Assembly (NCBI GenBank): GCA_020634575.1
Contig: JACKBM010000006.1
Location: forward strand, 1 to 64,000
DNA from: Ardenticatenales bacterium
GTDB taxonomy: Bacteria > Chloroflexota > Anaerolineae > Promineifilales > Promineifilaceae
Direction of reading: 5' to 3'
Length of the DNA stretch: 64,000 nt
Position 1 is the first letter of the stretch. Each line of letters opens with the position of its first letter. Shown here one piece after another: positions 9,093-17,226 of this stretch. A program made the translations under genes and the position numbers. Under the pieces are notes generated by a model. The model saw nothing but the letters and a program-made list of their open reading frames with translations, did no database searches and was not told where the DNA came from.

Positions 9093-10064
9093 ATGGAACA
9101 GAATCAGGATCAACTGGTCAAGGCATTGCAGGCCGCCCAGATGTATTACTATCAGGATTTGCCGATGAAGAAGATCGCCGTTGAACTGGGGGTTTCTCAT
9201 TCGACGGTCTCGCGCCTGCTGGCCTGGGCGCGCTCAAACGGCTTGGTTGAGATCCGTATTCACGATCTGCGCAGCCGGTCCAGTCCCCTGGAGGAGCTGA
9301 TCAAGCTTCATTTTCGGTTGCGTGAGGTGCGGGTGGTGCCGGTTTCGGAGCTGGCCGGAGAGGAGATGTGGCAAGAGCGGGTGGCTCGCGCCGCGGCCGC
9401 CTACCTGAACCAGCTCATGGAGCCCAACATGATTCTGGGGGTGGCCTGGGGGAACACCGTGAACCAGATCGCGGCGCACCTGACCCCGAAGGCGCTGCTG
9501 GATGCCCATGTTGTGCAACTTAATGGGGGCGGCAGCATCCCCACATTGGGTAACTACTCATCCGGCGACATTATCACCCAATTCGCCAACAATTTTGATG
9601 CCCAGGCTCATTTGTTGCCGGCGCCCGCCTTCTTTGAGTTTGCCGAGACCCGCCAGGCGATGTGGCGAGAGCGCAGCGTACGTCGCATCCTGGAGATGCA
9701 GGAGCAGGCGGACATCTTCCTCTTCAGCGTAGGCAGCTTTGCCGACAACAGCAGCAGTGCCGTTTATCGCAGCGACTACCTGAGCGAAAAGGATTATGCC
9801 GAGATGAGGCAACAAGGCGTTGTGGGTGATATCGCCAATGTGATGCTGCGCGCTGATGGTAACTTCAGCGATCTGCCGATCAATGAGCGGGCCTGCGGGC
9901 CGGATCTGGCCCTTTTCCATCAGGTGGACCGGGCTGTCTGTGTCCTTTCCGGACCACAGAAGCTGTCTGGCCTGCGGGCAGCCCTGGCTGGCGGCTATCT
10001 GACCGATCTCATCATCGACGAGCCGACGGCGCGTAAACTGGTCCAGCTGTTTTCGGCGGCTTGA
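9093..10064 (+). CDS. SorC-family transcriptional regulator
   Basis: This 323-residue protein has an N-terminal winged-helix region ('MKKIAVELGVSHSTVSRLLAWARSNGLVEI', about residues 25-55) and a SorC sugar-binding domain ('LGVAWGNTVNQIAAHL', 'VVQLNGGG', ending 'LSGPQKLSGLRAALAGGYLTDLIIDEPTARKLV'). SorC proteins sense phosphorylated sugars or polyols and control adjacent catabolic operons. It is divergent from the kinase-transporter operon and is the obvious regulator of that operon and itself. The start at 9093 follows GAGGA at suitable spacing. Confidence 0.92.
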   Translation: MEQNQDQLVKALQAAQMYYYQDLPMKKIAVELGVSHSTVSRLLAWARSNGLVEIRIHDLRSRSSPLEELIKLHFRLREVRVVPVSELAGEEMWQERVARAAAAYLNQLMEPNMILGVAWGNTVNQIAAHLTPKALLDAHVVQLNGGGSIPTLGNYSSGDIITQFANNFDAQAHLLPAPAFFEFAETRQAMWRERSVRRILEMQEQADIFLFSVGSFADNSSSAVYRSDYLSEKDYAEMRQQGVVGDIANVMLRADGNFSDLPINERACGPDLALFHQVDRAVCVLSGPQKLSGLRAALAGGYLTDLIIDEPTARKLVQLFSAA

Positions 10065-10168
10065 GATATTGGCGCGGTAGCCTGTGTTTCCCCGGGGCAG
10101 TAGGCGTGATGAGCATTGGCTCAGGTTCGCAGTAAACGCTTCGAGAGGGAATTCAAACAAACATGCTC

Positions 10169-10197
10169 TTGACAAACTAATTAAATTAGTTTATAAA
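10169..10197 (+). promoter_or_regulatory. Consensus sigma-70 promoter of the hydrolase-TetR operon
   Basis: TTGACA (10169-10174) and TATAAA (10192-10197) are separated by 17 bp, a near-perfect housekeeping promoter in otherwise GC-rich DNA. The TetR operators overlap both boxes, as expected for repression by promoter occlusion. Confidence 0.8.
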
Positions 10198-10214
10198 CTA
10201 ATCATATTAGCTTA
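10174..10214. promoter_or_regulatory. Two TetR-type operators
   Basis: Operator 1 is the perfect 19-bp palindrome AAACTAATTAAATTAGTTT (10174-10192), sitting between and touching the -35 and -10 boxes. Operator 2 (10194-10214) is TAAACTAAT-CAT-ATTAGCTTA with one mismatch. The centres (10183 and 10204) are 21 bp apart, two helical turns, so two dimers would bind the same face. The TetR gene is second in the operon, implying autoregulation. Confidence 0.75.
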
Positions 10215-10228
10215 TGCGAGGTGCTGAG

Positions 10229-10924
10229 ATGAAATTGAGTCAACATGGTGAGAATCTGTTCCAACTAACCCTTTGGGGTGCTTTTAACTGTTACCTGGTC
10301 CGGGAAGCGGATGGGCTGACCCTTATAGACGCCCTGATGGCCGGGCGTGGGAATGACATCCTGGCCGCCGCGACCGAACTGGGCCAGCCCATCCGCCGGG
10401 TGCTGCTGACCCACGCGCACACCGACCACGTTGGTGCCCTGGATGAAATCGCGGCGGCGTTGCCAGAGGCAGAATTCCTTTTCACGGCGCGAACTGAGCA
10501 GTTCTTGCGTGGCGATGTCCGGCTGGAACCTGGCGAACCCGAAGCGCCCATCAAAGGTGGCTTTTCGCGCCGGGAAACGGCGGCAACGGCGTACTTGCGG
10601 CCGGGCCAACCAGTGGGTTCACTGCTGCCGATAGCCGCCCCCGGCCATTCGCCGGACCACACGGCCTTCCTGGACACGCGTGACAACAGCCTCATCGCCG
10701 GGGACGCGTTCCAAACGAAAGGGGGGATAGCCGTTTCCGGCACTGTCCGGTTATTGTTTCCTTTCCCGGGTATGGCCACCTGGCACAAGCCGACTGCCCT
10801 GGCTACCGCGCAGCAACTGGCTGAGCTGGCGCCCAGCCGCCTGGCCGTGGGCCATGGGCCGGTTCTGGAAATGCCGCTACCAGCCATGCAGAAAGCGATG
10901 GCCCGGGCTGGGCGGGGGGTATAA
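10229..10924 (+). CDS. Metallo-beta-lactamase-fold hydrolase
   Basis: About 231 residues from the start at 10229, preferred over 10214 because GAGGTG sits 5 nt upstream and the first ATG lies inside operator 2. The metal site THAHTDHVGA (His62, His64, Asp66, His67) is intact, followed by 'APGHSPDHTAFLD' and 'LIAGDAFQT', typical of glyoxalase-II-like/quinolone-responsive MBL hydrolases. The substrate is unknown. It is the first gene of an operon with the TetR regulator, which begins 7 bp downstream, suggesting it detoxifies or processes the small molecule that the regulator senses. Confidence 0.9.
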   Translation: MKLSQHGENLFQLTLWGAFNCYLVREADGLTLIDALMAGRGNDILAAATELGQPIRRVLLTHAHTDHVGALDEIAAALPEAEFLFTARTEQFLRGDVRLEPGEPEAPIKGGFSRRETAATAYLRPGQPVGSLLPIAAPGHSPDHTAFLDTRDNSLIAGDAFQTKGGIAVSGTVRLLFPFPGMATWHKPTALATAQQLAELAPSRLAVGHGPVLEMPLPAMQKAMARAGRGV

Positions 10925-10931
10925 TTGGTTC

Positions 10932-11492
10932 ATGATTAAACGGCGACGCCTGAACCGGGAGTTGGTCGTAGCGGCTGCGGCCCGGCTGGCCAACGAGGCG
11001 GGATCAATCTCAACCCTTACGTTGGCCAGCCTGGCGGCAGAGCTAGATATCCGCACGCCTTCACTTTATAACCACATCGCCAGCCTGGAAGATTTACAGG
11101 CGGCGCTGGCGCTGTACGGCTCGCAGCAGTTTCTGAGCGCCATCCAGCAAGCATCCCTGGGCAAAACGGGCCGGGAGGCGGTGCTGGCGATCGCTCACGC
11201 CTACCGGGACGTGGCGTTGGCCAATCCGGGCATCTATGAATTGATGCTGCGGGCGCCGTCAGCAGACCAGCCTGATTTGCACGAGGTTTCTGAGCAAATT
11301 GTGCAGTACATCATGCTTGTGCTGACGGCTTATGGCCTCCATGGTGAGGCGGCGCTCCATGCTGTACGTGGGGTTCGCAGCCTGGCCCATGGCTTTGTTT
11401 CGTTGGAGTTGGCTGGCGGTTTTGGGTTGAATCTGTCGCGAGACGAGAGCTACGCTCGTCTGGTTGAGACCTTTCTGGACGGTTTGGGCTAG
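10932..11492 (+). CDS. TetR/AcrR-family transcriptional regulator
   Basis: About 186 residues from MIKRRRLNRELV. The HTH ('LTLASLAAELDIRTPSLYNHIASLEDL', about residues 28-52) is the classic TetR DNA-binding domain, and the remaining helices form a ligand/dimer domain ('VRGVRSLAHGFVSLELAGGFGL', a TetR C-terminal type often called WHG). The start at 10932 follows a G-rich stretch. It probably represses its own operon through the two operators at 10174-10214. Its last 4 bp overlap the end of the convergent P-loop gene. Confidence 0.92.
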   Translation: MIKRRRLNRELVVAAAARLANEAGSISTLTLASLAAELDIRTPSLYNHIASLEDLQAALALYGSQQFLSAIQQASLGKTGREAVLAIAHAYRDVALANPGIYELMLRAPSADQPDLHEVSEQIVQYIMLVLTAYGLHGEAALHAVRGVRSLAHGFVSLELAGGFGLNLSRDESYARLVETFLDGLG

Positions 11493-12004
11493 TTCTGCTG
11501 GGCCAGATAAGCAGCCAGTGCTTTCTTGCGCCGGATCACGGTAATCTCTTTTTCGCCCGCATAATCCTGCAAAAGCGCCAGCCAGCGGGGCCGCAGCTCC
11601 CGATCCACAAGTTGAATGACCTGAATAATCTGCCGGAAATGGGCCAGTTTGGCGCGCCCCGCTGCCACTTCCGGCCGGGGCACAAAGAGGGTCTTGAGCT
11701 GCCGCTTCAGCGCCCAGTAATAATGGCGCCAGAGAGGAAAATCGATGAAGACAATTTCATCCGCCGCTGCCAGCCGGCGTTCCAGGGCAGGGGCGTAGGC
11801 GACGCCGTCGATGATCCAGGCTGGTTGGGCGATGAGCGCATCGTGCTCCCGGTCAAACGCTGCTTCTGGCAGCCGCTGCCAACCGGGCTGCCAGAGCAGG
11901 TTATCGAGATGGAAGACGGGCAGGCCGGTAGCCTCGCCCAATTGGCGGGCCAGGGTCGTCTTGCCGCCGCCGGCGTTGCCGATGATGGCGATACGCCGGC
12001 TCAT
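11489..12004 (-). CDS. P-loop nucleoside kinase-like / topology-modulation protein
   Basis: This 171-residue protein begins with a Walker A motif (IIGNAGGGKTTLARQL) followed by 'GLPVFHLDNLLWQPGW', a hallmark of the adenylate-kinase-like group annotated as DNA topology modulation protein FlaR. An Arg-rich lid ('LKRQLKTLFVPRPEVAAGRAKLAHFRQ') follows. It probably phosphorylates a small molecule or nucleotide; the substrate is unknown. Its start overlaps the phosphomutase stop by 4 bp, making it the last gene of the 16.2-11.5 kb operon. Confidence 0.85.
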   Translation of the reverse strand: MSRRIAIIGNAGGGKTTLARQLGEATGLPVFHLDNLLWQPGWQRLPEAAFDREHDALIAQPAWIIDGVAYAPALERRLAAADEIVFIDFPLWRHYYWALKRQLKTLFVPRPEVAAGRAKLAHFRQIIQVIQLVDRELRPRWLALLQDYAGEKEITVIRRKKALAAYLAQQN

Positions 12005-13428
12005 GCGCGGGCGGCCATCTCCTCACCAAACGCCAGCAAGGCCTGAACACGTTCTGTATTCGGGGCCTCGGCATAAACCCGGAGCACAGGCTCAGTCCCG
12101 GATGGGCGAATAAGCAGCCAGCTGCCATCGGCCAGGTAATATTTCACGCCATCCGTGGTCTGGATCTCTTCGATGGCGACGTTGGCGATACCGGCCGGTG
12201 CCCCCTCCACCAACTGCTTCACCATCACTTCCTTGGCCACCGGCTGGCGTAGCCGCATATCCGTGCGCGCATATTCGGCCGGACCGTATTGCTGCAGCAG
12301 GTCGGCCACGATCTCATGCAACGGCTTGCCCGCCGCCGCCATGACCTCGAGGATGAGCAGCCCCATCAAAATGCCATCTCCCTCCGGAATATGGCCCTGG
12401 ATGCTCATGCCGCCGGACTCCTCACCGCCCATCAGCACGCCGCCGGCCAACATGTGGTCGGCAATGTGATTAAACCCGACCGGTGTCTCAATCAGCTCCA
12501 GCCCATGGGCGGCGCAGATCCGGTCGATCATGCGCGTCGTGGACACCGTGCGGACGACCTGGCCGCGCCACCCCTTTTTCTCCACGAGATAGCGCAGCAC
12601 CAGCGCAAAAATGCGATGCGGGTCGACAAATTCACCGTTGCGGTCAACGGCGCCAATGCGGTCCGCGTCCCCATCGGTGGCAAAGCCGACGTCCCAATGG
12701 CCTGACTGGATGGTGGAGAGGAGCAGACCAAGGTGTTTGGCGATGGGTTCGGGGTGGATGCCGCCGAAGCCAGGGTTCATCTCGTCGCGAATGTTGTGGA
12801 CAACAGTTTTGCCTCGTTTGAGGACTTCGCTGAAGACGCCCCGGCCGGATCCATACATCCCATCTGCTACCAGCCGTAGCTGGCCCTGGGAAATCACATC
12901 CAGGTCAACCAGGGTGCTGAGGTGTTCGTAGTAGGCCCAGGCCGGATCAAAGCGGGTGATGAGCCCGGCGGCGATGGCTTTGTCCAGATCCATCAAATTG
13001 GGGCCGCGGGCGCTGGCCAGGTTATTCTCCAGCAGCTGCTCTACCCGCTTGCTTTGCGCCGGGCTGGCGCTGCCGCCGTAATCCGCCTTTAGCTTGAGGC
13101 CATTGTAGCGGGGCGCGTTGTGGCTGGCGGTGATCATCACGCCGGCAGTCGCCCCCTTGTCACGAACGGCGAAACTGACGGCCGGGGTGGGCGCATCAGC
13201 GCGGGCCAGCCAGGAACGGATGCCGTTGGCGGCCATCACCCGGGCCACTTCGGCGGCATAGCGGTCCGACAAAAAGCGGGTGTCAAAGCCAACAACAACG
13301 CTGGGGTCCTCGCCGTTCTCCGCCGTCACAAAGTCGGCAATGGCCTGGGCGACCAGGCGCAAGTTATGAAAGGTGAAATTTTCGCTGATGACGGCTCGCC
13401 AGCCATCGGTCCCGAATTTAATGGTCAT
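12001..13428 (-). CDS. Phosphoglucomutase / phosphomannomutase family protein
   Basis: 475 residues with all four alpha-D-phosphohexomutase landmarks: the phosphoserine loop 'TASHNAPRYNG' (Ser102), the Mg loop 'ATDGDADRIGAVD', the sugar-specificity loop 'GGEESGGMSIQG' and the phosphate-binding loop 'RPSGTEPVLRVYAE'. It interconverts hexose 1- and 6-phosphates via a bisphosphate intermediate; glucose versus mannose (or glucosamine) preference cannot be decided here. AAGGA precedes the start. It lies 15 bp downstream of the glycerate kinase and overlaps the next gene by 4 bp. Confidence 0.93.
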   Translation of the reverse strand: MTIKFGTDGWRAVISENFTFHNLRLVAQAIADFVTAENGEDPSVVVGFDTRFLSDRYAAEVARVMAANGIRSWLARADAPTPAVSFAVRDKGATAGVMITASHNAPRYNGLKLKADYGGSASPAQSKRVEQLLENNLASARGPNLMDLDKAIAAGLITRFDPAWAYYEHLSTLVDLDVISQGQLRLVADGMYGSGRGVFSEVLKRGKTVVHNIRDEMNPGFGGIHPEPIAKHLGLLLSTIQSGHWDVGFATDGDADRIGAVDRNGEFVDPHRIFALVLRYLVEKKGWRGQVVRTVSTTRMIDRICAAHGLELIETPVGFNHIADHMLAGGVLMGGEESGGMSIQGHIPEGDGILMGLLILEVMAAAGKPLHEIVADLLQQYGPAEYARTDMRLRQPVAKEVMVKQLVEGAPAGIANVAIEEIQTTDGVKYYLADGSWLLIRPSGTEPVLRVYAEAPNTERVQALLAFGEEMAARA

Positions 13429-13443
13429 TTATGAGTCCTTTTA

Positions 13444-14772
13444 TTAATTTTCGTAGCGCAGGATGATGAGCAAATCATTGACGTTGGTGCCGGTGGGATC
13501 GCGTTCGACCAGGCCGCCGGCCAGCGGCTCGCCACTGGCGTTTAGCGCCTGCCAGAAAGCATAACTGTCATTGTCGGCCAGTGTGGCGGTGATATCCAGG
13601 CCGATGGTGGCGGCCTGATTGGCGGTCAGATGGGTGGCGATGGCGCCAGCCACGCCAGTGATCCGGTCCTCGCCATCGGTGGCCAGGGCGGCCAGGGCGA
13701 GAGGCGGACCGCCGTCTAGCAGGGGGGCAGCGGCCAGCGCCAGCTCCTGGTTGCGCCCACCGCGCCCCTGACCGCGTACCTGCACGGTGGCTTCGCCACC
13801 GAGAATAAGGGCCTCGTTAGCGGGCGCATCGACGGCCAGGGCGGCGGCAAAGCGGCCCAGCTGATCGGCGTCGCCATCTAACCGGCCGGTCAAAAAGCGC
13901 GCCGTGAAGCCCAATTGGCTGGCGCGTTCCCGAGCCGCCTGCGCCGCCAACGTCAGATTGGCGACCAGCTCATTGTCATAGGGCGGAAAGGGGGAGTCAA
14001 CCGGAGCGCTGGTCAGCAGCGCCTGTATGCGGTCTGCCGTGGCGGGCGCCAACTGCGCGTAAATGTCATACTGGCGCAGCAAGGCGTCGGCTTCGGCCGG
14101 AGTCGCAGCCGGGGGAACCGTTGGGCCGCTGCCGATAATGCTCAGGTCATCGCCGATCACGTCGCTGAGGATCAGCGTCCGCACGGCAGCCGGCGCTGCC
14201 CAGCGCAAGAGGCCGCCACCCTTGACCTCATCCAGATGTTGTCTGATGCGATTAAAGGTGTGGATAGAGCAGCCCGAGGCGAGCAGGGCCCGGTTCAACT
14301 GCTGCCAGGCGGGCAATGTTAACAGCGGCCGGGTGAGCAGTGCTGAGCAGCCCCCTGAAATCAGGCACAGCACTACATCGTCTGCGCTGGTTCCCTGGAG
14401 CATGGCGGCGACCGCCTCGGTGGCGGCCACGCTGCTTGCGTCGCTGACCGGATGGGCTGCCAGATGGAGCGCCAACTCAGGGTAGCGCTCGGCCAGATCG
14501 GCGGGCACGGTTGCTGAACTTTTGGTGACGATGATGCCCTGGTGCAACCGATCGCCAAGTTGGTCGGCGGCGGCCCGCGCCATGGGGATGGCTGCTTTGC
14601 CGGCGGCGACCAGCCAGAGGCGACCGCCGCTTTGAGGCGTTCCCGTGCCAGGGCGTTCTGCCGGCCGGGCCAGCGCCTGCTGGACCGAGTTATAAGGATC
14701 GACGGCGCCCAGAGCCGCCTCATAAATGTCGATAATATGCTGGCGATGGTCCTGAAAACGCGGCTGGCTCAT
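13444..14772 (-). CDS. Glycerate 2-kinase (MOFRL / DUF4147 family)
   Basis: 442 residues. The N-terminal 'WLVAAGKAAIPMARAAADQLGDRL', 'VVLCLISGGCSALLTRP', 'LDEVKGGGLLRWAAPAAVRTLILSDVIGDDLSIIGSGPTVPP' and C-terminal 'LILGGEATVQVRGQGRGGRNQELALA' blocks are diagnostic for type-2 glycerate kinases. These convert D-glycerate to 2-phosphoglycerate with ATP. The gene starts 4 bp after the stop of a solute-binding lipoprotein and is followed by the phosphohexomutase, so the operon couples an uptake protein to central carbon entry. Confidence 0.92.
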   Translation of the reverse strand: MSQPRFQDHRQHIIDIYEAALGAVDPYNSVQQALARPAERPGTGTPQSGGRLWLVAAGKAAIPMARAAADQLGDRLHQGIIVTKSSATVPADLAERYPELALHLAAHPVSDASSVAATEAVAAMLQGTSADDVVLCLISGGCSALLTRPLLTLPAWQQLNRALLASGCSIHTFNRIRQHLDEVKGGGLLRWAAPAAVRTLILSDVIGDDLSIIGSGPTVPPAATPAEADALLRQYDIYAQLAPATADRIQALLTSAPVDSPFPPYDNELVANLTLAAQAARERASQLGFTARFLTGRLDGDADQLGRFAAALAVDAPANEALILGGEATVQVRGQGRGGRNQELALAAAPLLDGGPPLALAALATDGEDRITGVAGAIATHLTANQAATIGLDITATLADNDSYAFWQALNASGEPLAGGLVERDPTGTNVNDLLIILRYEN

Positions 14773-14776
14773 ATCC

Positions 14777-16180
14777 TTATGGTCGCACTTTTGAGAAAGC
14801 GTTGTTGGCTGCTGCTTCCGGCGTCGTCACTGTGCCGGAGAAGAGGTCAAATGTGGCGGTGGACAGCGCGCTAATCACAGCCGAATCAGCCCGGGCCGGG
14901 AAGGCTGCCGCCTGTTCCAATTGGTTGGCCAGGAAGATGATATAGGCATCCTGATTCCAACGCGCCAGCGCGCTGCGGCTGGCTGGCAGATAATTGCTTT
15001 GTTGGCTCCAGGAACTTAAATTGTCTGTGCTTGTCAGCTCCATGATCAGGTCGATAGCCTGGGCTTGCCGGATGGGGTCTGCGGTGGTGATGGCCCAGAC
15101 CCAGCCTTTGATCAGCGGGTCCAATGAGCCATTGGGGCCGGGAATAGGCGCAAAAGCGGCATCCGTGACATCATTTCTATGGGCCAGGAAATCTTCCGCC
15201 ACGGTAAGCGTGATCTCAGCCTGACCATTGACGAATAAACTCCAGGCTTCAGCCAGGGAGGTGTAACCATAGCTGAGCGTCGGGAACAAGCCATTATTGT
15301 GACCCTGATCCAGCTCGCTAAAAGCCTCCGTCAACTGGTCCAGTTGCAGACTGGTTTGGCCGGCATCATTGACCAGCGAGCCACCTTCAGCCAGGTAAAA
15401 TTGCAGCGCGAGGGCGCCACCGGCCGGTCCCGAAACCGGGTAGGCAAAAGTTGTGTTGGTTTCCACCAGGCCGGTCCAGACCGAGGGCAGGGTGCCGGTG
15501 ATGATATTGCTGTGGTAGGCCAGGTGGGCGAGAGAGTTGATGGCGTAGGGGTAGCCCATCAGCCGCCCGTCTACGGTGCCCAGCCCCAGGGCGGCCGGGT
15601 AAAGGTCGGTCAGAGCGTCGGGCGGGAGGAGATCATTCAGCGGGAAAATGAGCTGCTGCTCGGCTGCACTGGCTAGCTGATCAGAAGGTAAGAGAATCAG
15701 ATCTGGCATGACCGTGTCAGCCACACCGCGCCCGGCTCTCAGGTAGCTAAGAATACTCCCCTGACCGGAGGTCGCCTTGTAGAGCACCTCCAGGTTAACC
15801 TGGGCTTTGTTGATGTCGTAGGTACTGAATTGCTCAGCGAGAAAAGAGCCGCCCCGGACCTCGGTGCGTGGTGATATCTCGGGGATTGTCCAGACGATCA
15901 GCCTGATGGTTTCCTGGCTGGAGGTTTGATTGGCTTCGGCGCTCCCGGGTGTGGCGGCGCTGTTATCGGCATTGGCAAATTGGGTAGGCGACGGCGATGG
16001 CGTTGCTGCCTGGTCATTGTCACCGCCATTTAGCAGGCTGCAGCTGGCCAGAAAAAGAATGAGACAGGCAGTTAAAGGCAGGAGCCACCAGCGCCTTATT
16101 CGGGTCCTGCTGTTAGCATTTGTGGCCTGAGAAGAGCTGTCCTGAGGGAGAAGCGGATGATTGGAGAACGATGACCGCAT
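14777..16180 (-). CDS. Extracellular solute-binding lipoprotein, no permeases nearby
   Basis: About 467 residues from 16180; the earlier ATG (16219) would place coding sequence inside the terminator palindrome. A long basic n-region precedes the signal helix and lipobox LASC (Cys47), then a Ser/Thr/Pro/Asn-rich linker. The body ('TIRLIVWTIPEISP...LLPSDQLASAAEQQLIFPLNDLL') is a family-1-type binding domain. Unlike the 3.8-kb binding protein it has no adjacent permease genes. It may supply an orphan transporter or act as a surface receptor. Glycerate kinase directly downstream hints at an organic acid or sugar acid, which is inference only. Confidence 0.8.
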   Translation of the reverse strand: MRSSFSNHPLLPQDSSSQATNANSRTRIRRWWLLPLTACLILFLASCSLLNGGDNDQAATPSPSPTQFANADNSAATPGSAEANQTSSQETIRLIVWTIPEISPRTEVRGGSFLAEQFSTYDINKAQVNLEVLYKATSGQGSILSYLRAGRGVADTVMPDLILLPSDQLASAAEQQLIFPLNDLLPPDALTDLYPAALGLGTVDGRLMGYPYAINSLAHLAYHSNIITGTLPSVWTGLVETNTTFAYPVSGPAGGALALQFYLAEGGSLVNDAGQTSLQLDQLTEAFSELDQGHNNGLFPTLSYGYTSLAEAWSLFVNGQAEITLTVAEDFLAHRNDVTDAAFAPIPGPNGSLDPLIKGWVWAITTADPIRQAQAIDLIMELTSTDNLSSWSQQSNYLPASRSALARWNQDAYIIFLANQLEQAAAFPARADSAVISALSTATFDLFSGTVTTPEAAANNAFSKVRP

Positions 16181-16204
16181 GGGTTGAGTATAAACCAAAT
16201 CAAA

Positions 16205-16240
16205 AAAAGTGACAGTCACCGGCCGGTGACTGTCACTTTT
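16205..16240. terminator. Perfect 36-bp palindrome, intrinsic terminator
   Basis: AAAAGTGACAGTCACCGG and its exact complement give a perfect palindrome with A-run and T-run flanks, so it can terminate in either direction. On the minus strand it follows the 65-residue gene (stop 16272) and precedes the binding-protein gene. Its centre is the ACCGGCCGGT decamer that recurs throughout the window. Confidence 0.8.
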
Positions 16241-16271
16241 ATGAACATCAAGGTGAGCGACAAAGGAAGGC

Positions 16272-16469
16272 CTAATCCTTGCCGAGCAGACCTCCCAGGT
16301 TTTTCATCACGTCGCCAGCGCCACCGCCGGATAGAACGGAATCTACCTGAGCGGCCAGTGGGCCGGGCAATTTGTCTTTGATGAATTTGATGGCGACAGC
16401 AGCCGCCTGGCGGGCCTGGGACTCGGATAGGCCAGTTTTTTCGGCAATAAGCTTAGTTAGTTCGTCCAT
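16272..16469 (-). CDS. Small conserved protein, DUF2267/DUF2780-like
   Basis: 65 residues, 'MDELTKLIAEKTGLSESQARQAA' then 'FIKDKLPGPLAAQVDSVLSGGG' and a Gly-Leu-rich tail 'LGGLLGKD'. Two amphipathic helices and a flexible Gly tail are apparent. Similar short proteins occur widely as hypotheticals and are sometimes placed with DUF2267/DUF2780. No function is known to me. It lies downstream of mscL on the same strand and ends before the terminator at 16205-16240. Confidence 0.7.
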   Translation of the reverse strand: MDELTKLIAEKTGLSESQARQAAAVAIKFIKDKLPGPLAAQVDSVLSGGGAGDVMKNLGGLLGKD

Positions 16470-16532
16470 TTGCGGCTCCTGATAGGCGATCGGGACTGTT
16501 CAGCCAGCTCCCGACAATGAGCGAAAAGCTGT

Positions 16533-16943
16533 TTATTTTTGTTTCAGCAGGTCGCGAATCTCGGTCAGCAGAACTTCCTCTTTCGTTGGCCCTGGTGGGG
16601 GCGGGGCTGCCTTGGGCGCCTGCATCTTGTTCACGGTGCGGACAAGCATGAAGATCACAAAGGCGATGATCAGGAAGTTGAGAATAGCCTGAATAAACAG
16701 ACCATAATTCAACGTCGCGGCGCCGGCCTCCTGGGCAGCCGCCAACGTGGCATAGCTGCCACCGTCCAGGGCGAGAAAACGATCGCCAAAGTTGATGCCA
16801 CCGGTGATTAGACCGATGACAGGCATGATGATGTCATTGACCAATGAGGTCACAATGGCCCCAAAGGCGCCGCCGATAATCACGGCGACGGCAAGGTCAA
16901 GGACGTTGCCTCGCATAATGAATTCTCTGAATTCCTTTATCAT
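16533..16943 (-). CDS. mscL: Large-conductance mechanosensitive channel
   Basis: 136 residues, normal MscL length. The N-terminal amphipathic helix and TM1 read '[45 protein letters not shown]', with the conserved pore-lining segment. TM2 is '[22 protein letters not shown]', and a Pro-rich linker leads to the C-terminal bundle helix '[18 protein letters not shown]'. It forms a homopentameric inner-membrane pore that opens under hypo-osmotic tension. It is preceded by about 280 bp without a recognisable gene (16944-17226). Confidence 0.97.
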   Translation of the reverse strand: MIKEFREFIMRGNVLDLAVAVIIGGAFGAIVTSLVNDIIMPVIGLITGGINFGDRFLALDGGSYATLAAAQEAGAATLNYGLFIQAILNFLIIAFVIFMLVRTVNKMQAPKAAPPPPGPTKEEVLLTEIRDLLKQK

Positions 16944-17226
16944 GGTAGGGTCTCCTTTTTCCTATGTACTGTTCAGCTACTGGTTGGTAAATAATGATTT
17001 GAGCCGAATCAATACCAACCTGATGGACACCAGCTGTGCCAAACGGTCACAGACTGGGACAACGAACGCCCTAAGCTAGCAAAAAGAAGTTTAGCGGGAA
17101 TTAAGAAAACAACCAATCAGATCTGTTTTCCAGGGGCGAACAGGAACGTCTACCCCCGCTGATTGTCCTGTCAAATTGAACGGATTGTCCCTATACAGCC
17201 GCAAATTGGCCCAGTACAATCCGCTC

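Noticed and set aside
16944..17226. Small gene or riboswitch upstream of the MocR gene
   Set aside because: No frame with a ribosome-binding site and homology, and no recognisable riboswitch core; left as plain intergenic DNA.
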